The notes under the pieces are model-generated. The model was not told where the DNA came from. It searched no databases and saw nothing but the letters and a program-made list of their open reading frames with translations. Source: Nonomuraea ceibae (GTDB lineage: Bacteria; Actinomycetota; Actinomycetes; Streptosporangiales; Streptosporangiaceae). Taken from it: DNA of 46,020 bases. The position numbers were made by a program, and so were the translations under genes. The stretch lies in contig NZ_JAHKRO010000077.1 of assembly GCF_019396325.1 (NCBI RefSeq), positions 1 through 46,020 on the forward strand, in the 5' to 3' direction. Below are positions 8,471-16,188 of this stretch, piece by piece (position 1 is the stretch's first letter; each line of letters begins with the position of its first letter).

Positions 8471-8508
8471 GTTCTGTACCGCGCCCGGCACCCGGCAGAC
8501 TGGCCCGC

Positions 8509-9288
8509 ATGGACCGGCTGACCCTCTGGGAACGACGCACCGGACCGGCGCTCCTGGCCATCGGCGTCTGCTTCCTGGCGAGCTGGGCGCTGCCCGTCGT
8601 CGTGCCGGCCCTGCCTCCCGGGGCCGACCGCGTCCTGTGGTATGTCCAGGTCGCCGCGTGGGCGCTGTTCGCGCTGGACTACGCGGTGCGGCTGACGCTC
8701 GCGCCGCGCCGGCTGCGGTTCGTGGTGCGCAACGTGCCCGCCCTGGTGGTGGTGCTGCTGCCGATGCTGCGCCCGCTCTGGCTGCTGCGGGCGCTGCTGC
8801 TGCTCCAGGTGGTCGCGGCCCGGGTCAGGCTGCCGCTGCGCGTGCGCGCGGTCGTGTACGTGAGCGGCACGGCGCTGTTCCTGGCGCTGGTGGGCAGCGT
8901 CGCCGTGCTCGACATCGAGCGCTCGCACGCCGACGGCAACATCAAGACGATCGGCGACGCGCTGTGGTGGGCGCTGACGACGATGACCACCGTCGGCTAC
9001 GGCGACCGCTTCCCCGTCACCCCGGAGGGCAGGCTGGTGGCGGCGGGCCTGATGACGGCGGGCATCGCGCTGCTGGGCGTCGTGACCGCGGCCATCGCCT
9101 CCTGGTTCGTGGAGCGCTTCCAGGCGAGCGCGGCGGCGGAGCGGCGCAGCGAGGCCGAGCTGAAGCAGGCGCTGGAGGAGCTGGCCGGGATGCGGCGTGA
9201 GCTCGGCGAGCTGCGGCAGGCGGTCGGCGAGCTGGGCCGGCTGCGCGAGGAGCTGGCGGCCCTCACCGAGCGCCTCGACGGCCGCTGA
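8509..9288 (+). CDS. Voltage-gated-like potassium channel with C-terminal coiled coil
   Basis: The 259-residue protein has several hydrophobic helices in the first 130 residues, a pore loop TTMTTVGYGDRFP with the K+ selectivity filter TVGYGD near residues 161-166, and a final helix GIALLGVVTAAIASWF. The last 60 residues are charged heptads rich in E, L and R, predicted to form a tetramerising coiled coil. This is the layout of small bacterial Kv-type channels; the S4 region is short in regular arginines, so voltage sensing is uncertain. It stands alone, ending 15 bp from the convergent glutamine synthetase. It has no clear Shine-Dalgarno. Confidence 0.9.
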   Translation: MDRLTLWERRTGPALLAIGVCFLASWALPVVVPALPPGADRVLWYVQVAAWALFALDYAVRLTLAPRRLRFVVRNVPALVVVLLPMLRPLWLLRALLLLQVVAARVRLPLRVRAVVYVSGTALFLALVGSVAVLDIERSHADGNIKTIGDALWWALTTMTTVGYGDRFPVTPEGRLVAAGLMTAGIALLGVVTAAIASWFVERFQASAAAERRSEAELKQALEELAGMRRELGELRQAVGELGRLREELAALTERLDGR

Positions 9289-9303
9289 CCGGCCCGCCCG
9301 CGT

Positions 9304-10665
9304 CTACAGGACCGGCAGGTAGCGGCCCAGCTCGAACTCGGTGACGTGGCGCCGGTATTCGCGCCACTCGCTGCGCTTGTTGCGCAGGAAGAAGTCGAAG
9401 ACGTGCTCGCCGAGCGTCTCGGCGACCAGCTCGCTCTGCTCCATGACGGCGATGGCGTCGTCGAGCGACTGCGGCAGCGGCCGGATGCCGAGCGCGCGCC
9501 GCTCGGCGCTGGTCAGGGTCCAGACGTTGTCCTCGGCGGCCGGCGGCAGCTCGTAGCCGTGCTCGATGCCCTTGAGCCCGGCGGCCAGGATGAGCGCGAA
9601 GGCCAGGTAGGGGTTGCAGGCGGAGTCGAGCGAGCGGAACTCGATGCGCGACGAGCCGCCCTTGTGCGGCTTGTACATGGGCACCCGGACGAGCGCGGAG
9701 CGGTTGTTGTGGCCCCAGCACACGTAGGAGGGCGCCTCGCCGCCCTGCCCGGCGATGGCCTCGGCGCCGCCCCACAGCCGCTTGTAGGAGTTGACCCACT
9801 GGTTGGTGATGGCGGTGATCTCGGCGGCGTGCTTGAGCAGCCCGGCGATGAACGAGCGGCCGATCTTGGACAGCTGGTAGTCGGCGCCGGCCTCGTAGAA
9901 GGCGTTGCGGTCGCCCTCGAACAGCGACATGTGGGTGTGCATGCCGGAGCCGGGGTGCTCGGTGAACGGCTTGGGCATGAACGAGGCCCAGATGCCCTGC
10001 TCCAGCGCGACCTCCTTCATGACCAGGCGGAAGGTCATGATGTTGTCGGCGGTGGTGAGGGCGTCGGCGTAGCGCAGGTCGATCTCCTGCTGGCCGGGCG
10101 CGCCCTCGTGGTGGCTGAACTCGACCGAGATGCCCATCGACTCCAGCATCATGATCGCCTGGCGGCGGAAGTCGTGGCCGGAGCTGTGGGGGGTGTGGTC
10201 GAAGTAGCCGCCGGAGTCGATGGGCTCGGGCCGCACGCCGGGCTCGGGCCGGTTCTTCAGCAGGAAGAACTCGATCTCCGGGTGGGTGTAGAAGGTGAAG
10301 CCCATGTCGGCGCACTTGGCGAGCGTGCGCTTGAGCACCCAGCGGGGGTCGGCGTGGGAGGGCGAGCCGTCGGGCATGAGGATGTCGCAGAAGATGCGGC
10401 CGGCGCCGGGCGTCTCGCTGCGCCAGGGCAGGATCTGGAACGTCGACGGGTCGGGCTTGGCCAGCATGTCGGCCTCGTAGACGCGGGCGAAGCCCTCGAT
10501 GGCCGAGCCGTCGAAGCCGATGCCCTCGGCGAAGGCGCCTTCCAGCTCGGCGGGGGCGATCGCGACGGACTTGAGGAAGCCGAGCACGTCGGTGAACCAG
10601 AGCCGGATGAACCGGATGTCGCGTTCCTCAAGGGTGCGGAGCACGAACTCCTGCTGGCGGTCCAC
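9304..10665 (-). CDS. glnA2: Type I glutamine synthetase, GlnA2 class
   Basis: The 453-residue enzyme carries the GSI signatures: HPEIEFFLL, GAPGQQEIDLRY, the ATP-binding KPFTEHPGSGMHTHMSLF, NNRSALVRVP and RIEFRSLDSACNPYLAFA. The family condenses glutamate with ammonium using ATP. The actinobacterial GlnA2 class has also been linked to gamma-glutamylation of polyamines. Where adenylylated GSI enzymes have the NLYDLPPEE loop, this one reads NVWTLTSAER, so the modified tyrosine is replaced by tryptophan. The start is GTG 10665 behind GAGGGG. A GlnR-like box and a -10 lie upstream. glnE lies downstream on the same strand, separated by four other genes. Confidence 0.93.
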   Translation of the reverse strand: MDRQQEFVLRTLEERDIRFIRLWFTDVLGFLKSVAIAPAELEGAFAEGIGFDGSAIEGFARVYEADMLAKPDPSTFQILPWRSETPGAGRIFCDILMPDGSPSHADPRWVLKRTLAKCADMGFTFYTHPEIEFFLLKNRPEPGVRPEPIDSGGYFDHTPHSSGHDFRRQAIMMLESMGISVEFSHHEGAPGQQEIDLRYADALTTADNIMTFRLVMKEVALEQGIWASFMPKPFTEHPGSGMHTHMSLFEGDRNAFYEAGADYQLSKIGRSFIAGLLKHAAEITAITNQWVNSYKRLWGGAEAIAGQGGEAPSYVCWGHNNRSALVRVPMYKPHKGGSSRIEFRSLDSACNPYLAFALILAAGLKGIEHGYELPPAAEDNVWTLTSAERRALGIRPLPQSLDDAIAVMEQSELVAETLGEHVFDFFLRNKRSEWREYRRHVTEFELGRYLPVL

Positions 10666-10696
10666 GGCGTCCCCTCGTCAGTGGCAGTACAGGTCT

Positions 10697-10734
10697 CATA
10701 TCAGCATGCCGTGTCCGTGTTTCGCACAGGTTAC
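10697..10734 (-). promoter_or_regulatory. GlnR-like box and -10 element of glnA2
   Basis: On the minus strand GTAAC, six bases and GAAAC (10734 to 10719) match the actinobacterial GlnR consensus gTnAc-n6-GaAAc. GATATG (10702-10697) is a plausible -10, placing the box centre about 37 bp before the predicted start. A second box downstream is only weakly matched. Confidence 0.5.
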
Positions 10735-10757
10735 GCGGGCCGCCGGTGCGAGCCTCG

Positions 10758-10786
10758 CTGACAAAGGGCCCGGCCGGACTTACTGT
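10758..10786 (+). promoter_or_regulatory. Promoter of the EF-hand/terpene synthase operon
   Basis: CTGACA (10758-10763) and TACTGT (10781-10786) are separated by 17 bp, a good housekeeping-type promoter. Transcription would start near 10793, leaving a short leader with GGGGGAGG before the GTG at 10818. Confidence 0.55.
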
Positions 10787-10817
10787 GATCACGCAGTCAG
10801 TCTCGGGGGAGGCATTG

Positions 10818-11363
10818 GTGGCTATCGACCTGCTCAATCACAAGCTCGATCGGGCCTTCGACCACATCGACGCCGGGGGCGCGGGCGTCGTGGCGCGTGA
10901 GGACCTGCTGGGGCTGGGCGCCCGCCTGCTGGTGGGTTTCGGGGAGTCCCCCACCTCGGTCACCGGCAGCAGCCTCGTCGACAGCTTCGACGGGATCTGG
11001 ACGGCGCTGTCGGAGGCGCTCGGCCGCGACCGCGATCTGGGCCTGACGCGGGAGGACTTCCGCGTGGGCATGACTGCCGCGTTCGTCACCGGCGGCGGCT
11101 ACGACGAGGTGTTCCGGCCGGCGGCGGTGGCGGTCGCGGAGCTGTGCGACATCGACGGCGACGGGCACGTGGGCCCGAAGGAGTTCCGCACGATGCTGGC
11201 CGCGTTCGGCACCGCCTACGACGACGTGGACGAGGCGTTCGAGCGGCTGGACCGCTCCGGCAGAGGGGCGCTCACCGTGGAGGAGCTGGTCCTGGCGGCT
11301 CGCGAGTACTACGTGAGCGAAGATCCGAACGCCGCGGGCAACTGGCTCTACGGACCGCTGTGA
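10818..11363 (+). CDS. EF-hand calcium-binding protein
   Basis: The 181-residue protein has two good EF-hand loops: DIDGDGHVGPKE (about residues 111-122) and DRSGRGALTVEE (about 145-156), each with acidic or oxygen ligands at positions 1, 3, 5 and 12. A degenerate loop near residue 20 (DAGGAGVVARED) suggests an ancestral calmodulin-like four-hand layout. There is no signal peptide, so it should be cytosolic. I chose GTG 10818 because GGGGGAGG lies 6 nt before it; upstream in-frame starts fall on or before the promoter. Its TGA overlaps the GTG of the terpene synthase gene, implying translational coupling. Confidence 0.88.
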   Translation: MAIDLLNHKLDRAFDHIDAGGAGVVAREDLLGLGARLLVGFGESPTSVTGSSLVDSFDGIWTALSEALGRDRDLGLTREDFRVGMTAAFVTGGGYDEVFRPAAVAVAELCDIDGDGHVGPKEFRTMLAAFGTAYDDVDEAFERLDRSGRGALTVEELVLAAREYYVSEDPNAAGNWLYGPL

Positions 11364-12400
11364 ACGCCACCAGGGACACGACGGCGAACACGACGGCGAA
11401 CACGACGGCCAACACGGCGGCGAACACGACCGTGCTGGCGTCGGTGCGGTCCGCGCTGCGGTCGGTGCTGCACTGGAAGCCGCTGCTGCCGTTGCCCCGC
11501 AGGGGCGGCTCGGCGGCGGTGGCGCTGCTGGCGCTGACCGAGCGGGTGCCGGCGATGGCGGCGCCGTGCCGCATGCATCCGGCGGTCTACGCGATCGAGG
11601 CGGCCGTCATCGACTGGGCGCGGCGCACCGGGCTGCACGCCGATCCGGGGGTGGGCTTCCACCGGATGGCGGGGCGGGCGTTCGCCGAGTTCGACGCGGC
11701 GGCGGCGGCGCTGTTCGCGCAGTGGCTGACGTGGCTGTTCCACCTGGACGACGAGCTGGACGAGGGGCAGTGCCGGCTGGAGGTGTTCCAGGGCATGCTG
11801 GAGGGCTCGACCGGGCATCCGCTGGAGGCCGCGTTCGCCGATCTGTGGCGGGTGACGAGCTCGCGGATGAGCGACCAGTGGCGGCGGCGGTTCGCGGTCA
11901 ACCTGCAGCGCCAGCACTACGCCTGCCGGACGGAGGCGGCCAACCGGGCGTCGGGCGCGGCGCCGTCGCTGGCCGACTACCCGGCGCTGCGCCGGGGCAC
12001 GGTCGGCCCCTACCTGTACGACCTGGTGGAGCCGTGCCTGCGGGTGGAGGTGCCGGCGTGGGTGCACCGGTCGGAGCCGTGGCAGGAGCTGGTGAACGCC
12101 TGCAGCGACGTCACCGCCTGGTGCAACGACGTGGCGTCGCGGCCCAAGGAGCGCGGCGACGCGCACAACCTGGTGGTGATCGCGGGGCGGGAGCTGGGCC
12201 TGGGCGAGCGTGAGGCGGTGGCCTGGGTGGTGGACCGGATCGCCGAGCGCTGCCGCGACATGCAGGAGGCGGCCAGGCGGCTGCCGCTGGACGACCTCGG
12301 ACCGCGTACGGCCAGGGACGTGAGCAAGGTGGCGTGCGCCTATCTGGCGGCGCCGCGCGCGCACCTGGACTGGCTGATGGAGTCCACCCGCTACAGCTGA
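11360..12400 (+). CDS. Class I terpene synthase
   Basis: The 346-residue protein carries the acidic motif HLDDELDEGQ (first Asp near residue 130) and the NSE triad NDVASRPKE (N256, S260, E264), which bind the three Mg2+ ions and the diphosphate of a prenyl diphosphate substrate. It ends STRYS, matching the C-terminal RY pair of bacterial terpene cyclases. The family ionises geranyl, farnesyl or geranylgeranyl diphosphate and cyclises it; the product cannot be predicted. It has an unusual Thr/Asn/Ala-rich N-terminus encoded by a tandem repeat. It starts in a 4-bp overlap with the EF-hand gene. No prenyltransferase or P450 is adjacent. Confidence 0.92.
   Translation: MNATRDTTANTTANTTANTAANTTVLASVRSALRSVLHWKPLLPLPRRGGSAAVALLALTERVPAMAAPCRMHPAVYAIEAAVIDWARRTGLHADPGVGFHRMAGRAFAEFDAAAAALFAQWLTWLFHLDDELDEGQCRLEVFQGMLEGSTGHPLEAAFADLWRVTSSRMSDQWRRRFAVNLQRQHYACRTEAANRASGAAPSLADYPALRRGTVGPYLYDLVEPCLRVEVPAWVHRSEPWQELVNACSDVTAWCNDVASRPKERGDAHNLVVIAGRELGLGEREAVAWVVDRIAERCRDMQEAARRLPLDDLGPRTARDVSKVACAYLAAPRAHLDWLMESTRYS
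11378..11425. repeat. Four tandem 12-bp repeats inside the terpene synthase start
   Basis: Copies of ACGACGGCGAAC lie at 11378, 11390, 11402 and 11414; the first two are identical and the others differ by one base each. They encode a repeated Thr-Thr-Ala-Asn unit. The 12-bp period keeps the frame, so copy-number change would lengthen or shorten the N-terminus only. Confidence 0.85.
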
Positions 12401-13362
12401 GCGCCGGTGGCGGCCAGCGCGTCGCCGGTGGGGGTGCGGCGGTAGACGACCTGCTTGCCGACGCGCATGCCGACGGCCAGGCCGCTGCCGCTGAGCACGC
12501 CGAGGTGCTGGCTGACGGCGCCGGGGGTGAGCGCCATCCGCCCGGCGAGCGCGGAAGTGGTGCTGGGCTCGTCCAGCGCGAGCAGGATCGCGGCCCGGCT
12601 GCGGCCGATGAGCGCGGCGAGCGCGCCGGGCGCGGGCGGCGGCCCGCTCTCCCACAGCGTGCCGACGCCGAGGACCGGGTAGACGAGCATCGACTGGTAG
12701 GGCGCGGACATGACGGCCACCGACGGCCAGTAGAAGGCGGTCGGCACCAGCACCAGGCCGTCGCCGTGCAGCCCGCCCGTGGCGCACCAGGGCCGGTCGA
12801 CGAGCAGCCGCTCCCCCGTCCAGGTCACGGCCGGGCCGAGGCCGGCGAACAGCTCTCGGGCGCCGCCCTGGGCGAGCTGCCGCGAGCGGCGCAGCACGTC
12901 GCGTTCCAGCAGGCCGTAGACGCGCGGCCAGAACTCGGCGAAGCACGTCTCCCAGTACGCCTCCAGCGCGGCGGCGACGCGTTCGACCCCGGCCGCCGGG
13001 TCGGCCAGGAACCGGTCGAGCACCGCCCGGTCGGTGCCCTGGACGCGGGCGGCCTCGGCGGCCGCGCGTTCGGGGCGGGTGGCGCGTACGCGGGCGAGCT
13101 CGGCGGCGAAGTCGGGCAGCGGCGTGTCGGGCGGCGGGGTGAGGAAGTCGGCGAGGTAGCCGGAGGCGGGCACGAGCGCGAACAGCTCGGCCAGGTCGAG
13201 GCCCGCCAGGCGGGGCCGCACGCACTTGATCCACGGCAGGTGGATGGACTGGCGGGCGGGGTCCTGGAGCGTGCGCAGGCTGGCCACGAGCTCCCACATC
13301 GGGGAGAACGCGAACCGGATGCGCGCCATGTCCTCGGGCTTGAGAGTCCAGGTCACCGACAT
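12391..13362 (-). CDS. ArsR-type winged-helix regulator with N-terminal DUF5937-like domain
   Basis: The 323-residue protein has a long N-terminal region (VTWTLKPEDMARIRFAFSPMWE) typical of actinobacterial regulators annotated DUF5937, and a C-terminal winged helix, ALAGRMALTPGAVSQHLGVLSGSGLAVGMR in two parts, ending with the wing VGKQVVYRRTPTG. This is the ArsR arrangement without obvious metal-binding cysteines. It is divergent from the MFS gene at 13423, which it probably represses. Its 3' end overlaps the terpene synthase gene by 10 bp. Confidence 0.85.
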   Translation of the reverse strand: MSVTWTLKPEDMARIRFAFSPMWELVASLRTLQDPARQSIHLPWIKCVRPRLAGLDLAELFALVPASGYLADFLTPPPDTPLPDFAAELARVRATRPERAAAEAARVQGTDRAVLDRFLADPAAGVERVAAALEAYWETCFAEFWPRVYGLLERDVLRRSRQLAQGGARELFAGLGPAVTWTGERLLVDRPWCATGGLHGDGLVLVPTAFYWPSVAVMSAPYQSMLVYPVLGVGTLWESGPPPAPGALAALIGRSRAAILLALDEPSTTSALAGRMALTPGAVSQHLGVLSGSGLAVGMRVGKQVVYRRTPTGDALAATGAQL

Positions 13363-13366
13363 GCCT

Positions 13367-13382
13367 TTTAGTGTGCGCTAAA
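13367..13382. promoter_or_regulatory. Inverted repeat, probable ArsR-type operator
   Basis: TTTAG (13367-13371) and CTAAA (13378-13382) flank 6 bp, starting 5 bp upstream of the regulator's ATG and 40 bp before the MFS start. The AT-rich arms stand out in this GC-rich DNA and suit a site controlling both divergent genes. Confidence 0.5.
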
Positions 13383-13422
13383 TCGTTCGCCCCACCAAAT
13401 CCCCCAATATCACTCTTAGCGG

Positions 13423-14619
13423 GTGAATAGCACGACTGTCGAGAAGCCGTCCTTCCTGCGTTCGCAGCTCGGCGGGCTGCCCCGCCCGTTCTGGGCCCTG
13501 TGGGGCGGCACTCTGGTGAACCGCCTCGGCACCATGGTGATGCCGTTCACCGGCGTCTACCTGACCCAGGCGCGCGGCCTGTCGCTGGCCGCCGCCGGGA
13601 TGGTGATGGCGGTGTTCGGCGCCGGGTCGCTGGTGTCGCAGCTCCTGGCGGGGGTGCTCGCCGACCGGATCGGCCGCCGGGCGACGCTGGCGGGCGGCAT
13701 GCTGGCCACCGCCGTGATGATGTTGTCGCTCGGCTACAGCACGACGCTGCCCGCGATCCTGGCCTCGATGTTCGTGCTCGGCCTGGTCGTCGACGCCTAC
13801 CGGCCGGCCTCCAACGCGCTGGTCGCCGACCTGGTCTCGCCGGTCGAGCGGCCGCGCGCGTACGGGCTGCTGTTCTGGGCGATCAACCTGGGCTACTCGG
13901 TCGGGATGACGGCGGGCGGGTGGCTGGCGCAGCTCGGGTTCCACTGGCTGTTCTGGGTGGACGCGGTGGGCTGCGTGGCGTTCGCGGTGCTGGTCTGGCG
14001 GGCGATCCCGGAGACCCGGCCGGCCGAGCGGGAGTCGTCGGGCGGGTTCGGGATGGTGCTGCGCGACCGGCTGATGGTCGCGTTCACGCTGGTGACGCTC
14101 GGCAACGCGCTGGTCTACGCGCAGACGTACACCACGCTGCCGATGGCCATGACCGAGCTGACCGGGCTCACCACCGGGCAGTTCGGGCTGGCCATGGCGC
14201 TCAACGGGGTGCTCATCGTGATCGTGCAGCCACTGGTGTCGGGCTGGCTGGGCCGGCTCGACCCGGCCAGGACGCTGGCGCTGGGGCTGGCGGTGATGGG
14301 CGTCGGGTTCGCGCTGACGGCGTTCGTCACGACCACCTTCTGGCTGGCGGTGACGATCGTGGTGTGGACGGCGGGCGAGATCGTGACGGCGGGCATCGCG
14401 GGCGCGATCGTGGCCCGGCTGGCCCCCGCCCATCTGCGCGGGCGCTACTCGGGGCTGTTCGGGTTCGCCTGGTCGGCTGCGGCCGTGCTGGCGCCGCTGC
14501 TGGGGAGCTGGCTGCTGGAGGCCGGCGGGCAGGCGGCGCTGTGGTTCACGGTCGGCGGCATCGGCCTGGTCTCGGCCGTCGCGATGCTGGCGCTCGGGCC
14601 CGCGATCCGCCGCCGCTGA
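13423..14619 (+). CDS. MFS transporter (12-helix, DHA1-like)
   Basis: The 398-residue protein has twelve predicted membrane helices. After helix 1 (FWALWGGTLVNRLGTMVMPF) comes the motif A loop LADRIGRRATLAGG between helices 2 and 3, typical of proton-driven exporters of small molecules. The start is GTG 13423. It is divergent from the ArsR-like regulator, with an inverted repeat between them, suggesting substrate-inducible export. The substrate is unknown. Confidence 0.88.
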   Translation: MNSTTVEKPSFLRSQLGGLPRPFWALWGGTLVNRLGTMVMPFTGVYLTQARGLSLAAAGMVMAVFGAGSLVSQLLAGVLADRIGRRATLAGGMLATAVMMLSLGYSTTLPAILASMFVLGLVVDAYRPASNALVADLVSPVERPRAYGLLFWAINLGYSVGMTAGGWLAQLGFHWLFWVDAVGCVAFAVLVWRAIPETRPAERESSGGFGMVLRDRLMVAFTLVTLGNALVYAQTYTTLPMAMTELTGLTTGQFGLAMALNGVLIVIVQPLVSGWLGRLDPARTLALGLAVMGVGFALTAFVTTTFWLAVTIVVWTAGEIVTAGIAGAIVARLAPAHLRGRYSGLFGFAWSAAAVLAPLLGSWLLEAGGQAALWFTVGGIGLVSAVAMLALGPAIRRR

Positions 14620-14662
14620 CCGCTGTACCGGGGCCGCCGGTGGCCCTACGCTTGCGCCTACC

Positions 14663-16135
14663 ATGCTGACCTTCACCGCCTTGGGGCCGTTCCGGGCCTG
14701 GATCGGTCCCGACCCCCTCGACCTGGGCGGGCAGCGGCAGCGGGCGGTGCTCGCGCGCCTGCTCGTCGCCGGCGGCCGCGCCGTGCCCGTGAGCACGCTC
14801 ATCGACGAGCTGTGGCCCGCCGGGCCGCCCGCGCAGGCGCTGTCGACCATCCAGGGCTACGTCTCCCGCCTGCGCCGCGCGCTCGAACCCGGCCGGGCTC
14901 CCCGGGAGGAGGCCGCCGTGCTGGTGTCGGCGCCGCCCGGCTACGCCCTGCGCGCCGGGCAGGACCAGGTCGACGCGTGGCGGTTCGAGGCGCTGGCCAG
15001 GACCGAGGGCACCGCCGCCGAGGTGTGGGCGGCCCTCGACACGGCGCTGGCGCTGTGGCGCGGACCGGCGCTGGCCGAGTTCGGCGAGCTGCTGTGGGCG
15101 GTGACGGAGGCGGCCCGCCTGGAGGAGCTGCGGCTGACCGCCGTGGAGCGGCGCGCCGCCGCCGGGCTGGCGCTCGGCCGCGCCACCGCGCTGGTGCCCG
15201 ACCTGGAGGCGCACGCCGCCGCCTGCCCGCTGCGCGAGGAGCCGTGGCGGCTGCTCGCGCTGGCCCTCTACCGCACCGGCCGCCAGGGCGACGCGCTGGC
15301 AGCGCTGCGCCGCGCCCGCGCGCTGTGGCGCGACGAGCTGGGCCTCGACCTCACGGCCGGGCTCAAGCGCCTGGAGGGCGACATCCTCGCCCAGCGCCTC
15401 GACGCCCCCGCCCCGCAGCCCGCCGCCTTCACGCCCCCCGCCGCCGCCTTACCCTCCGGGAGCGCCGGCCGGCCGTTGCGGGTGCTGGTGGCCGACGACC
15501 AGGCCCTCGTACGGACGGGCCTGCGGGTGATGCTGTCCGCCGAGCCCGGGCTGGAGTTCGCCGGCGAGGCCACCGACGGCGAGCGGGCGATCGCCGCGGT
15601 CCGCGAGGCCGCCCCGGACGTGGTGCTGCTCGACATCCAGATGCCGCACCTCGACGGCCTGGCCGCGGCCCGCCGCATCCTCGCCGACCCGGACCCGCCC
15701 AAGGTCATCATGATGACCACGTTCGGCAGCGACGAGAACCTCTACGCCGCGCTGCGCGCCGGGGTGAGCGGCTTCGTCCTGAAGACCTCGCCGCCCGAGC
15801 AGCTCGTGGCGGCGATCCGCGCCGCGTCGGCGGGCGACGCGCTCATCGACCCGGCGGTCACGACGCGGCTCATCGCGGGCTTCGCCGGCCGCGCCGACCC
15901 GGGCTCGCCGCCCGCGCTGGCTGGGCTGTCCGACTCCCGGCTCGACGTGCTGCGACTGGTGGCGCGCGGCCTGACGAACGCGCAGATCGCCCAGACGCTC
16001 GCGCTGCCCGAGGAGGAGGCCGCGGCGTCGGTGCGGGCGCTGCTGGCGCATCTGGGGCTGTCGCAGCGGGCGCAGCTCGTGGTGGCCGCCTACGAGTCGG
16101 GCCTGGTGACTCCCGGCACGACCGTCCCGCGATGA
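14663..16135 (+). CDS. SARP-NarL fusion: winged helix + BTAD + receiver + LuxR-type helix-turn-helix
   Basis: A single uninterrupted frame encodes 490 residues. Residues 1-95 are an OmpR-like winged helix (FTALGPFRAWIG, STLIDELWPAG, ALSTIQGYVSRLRRALEPG) and 96-245 a BTAD helical domain, together a SARP activator. A Pro/Ala linker follows. Residues 272-390 are a receiver with the acidic pair D278-D279, phospho-acceptor D324 in VVLLDIQMPHLDG and K374 in FVLKTS, so phosphorylation looks possible. Residues 415-485 resemble a LuxR/NarL helix-turn-helix (VARGLTNAQIAQTLALPEEE), somewhat degenerate. Leucine 263 in the linker is a TTA codon (15449-15451). No histidine kinase adjoins. TACGCT ends about 10 nt before the ATG, so the mRNA may be leaderless. 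Confidence 0.88.
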   Translation: MLTFTALGPFRAWIGPDPLDLGGQRQRAVLARLLVAGGRAVPVSTLIDELWPAGPPAQALSTIQGYVSRLRRALEPGRAPREEAAVLVSAPPGYALRAGQDQVDAWRFEALARTEGTAAEVWAALDTALALWRGPALAEFGELLWAVTEAARLEELRLTAVERRAAAGLALGRATALVPDLEAHAAACPLREEPWRLLALALYRTGRQGDALAALRRARALWRDELGLDLTAGLKRLEGDILAQRLDAPAPQPAAFTPPAAALPSGSAGRPLRVLVADDQALVRTGLRVMLSAEPGLEFAGEATDGERAIAAVREAAPDVVLLDIQMPHLDGLAAARRILADPDPPKVIMMTTFGSDENLYAALRAGVSGFVLKTSPPEQLVAAIRAASAGDALIDPAVTTRLIAGFAGRADPGSPPALAGLSDSRLDVLRLVARGLTNAQIAQTLALPEEEAAASVRALLAHLGLSQRAQLVVAAYESGLVTPGTTVPR

Positions 16136-16150
16136 CCGACTTCTCGTCGC

Positions 16151-16181
16151 TTGGACGATAAAAACGGGGCCGTACTAGGCT
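16151..16181 (+). promoter_or_regulatory. Promoter of nadE
   Basis: TTGGAC (16151-16156) and TAGGCT (16176-16181) are separated by 19 bp. The predicted start of transcription falls on the GTG at 16189, suggesting a leaderless mRNA and favouring that codon as the start. Confidence 0.5.
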
Positions 16182-16188
16182 GGTGCCC

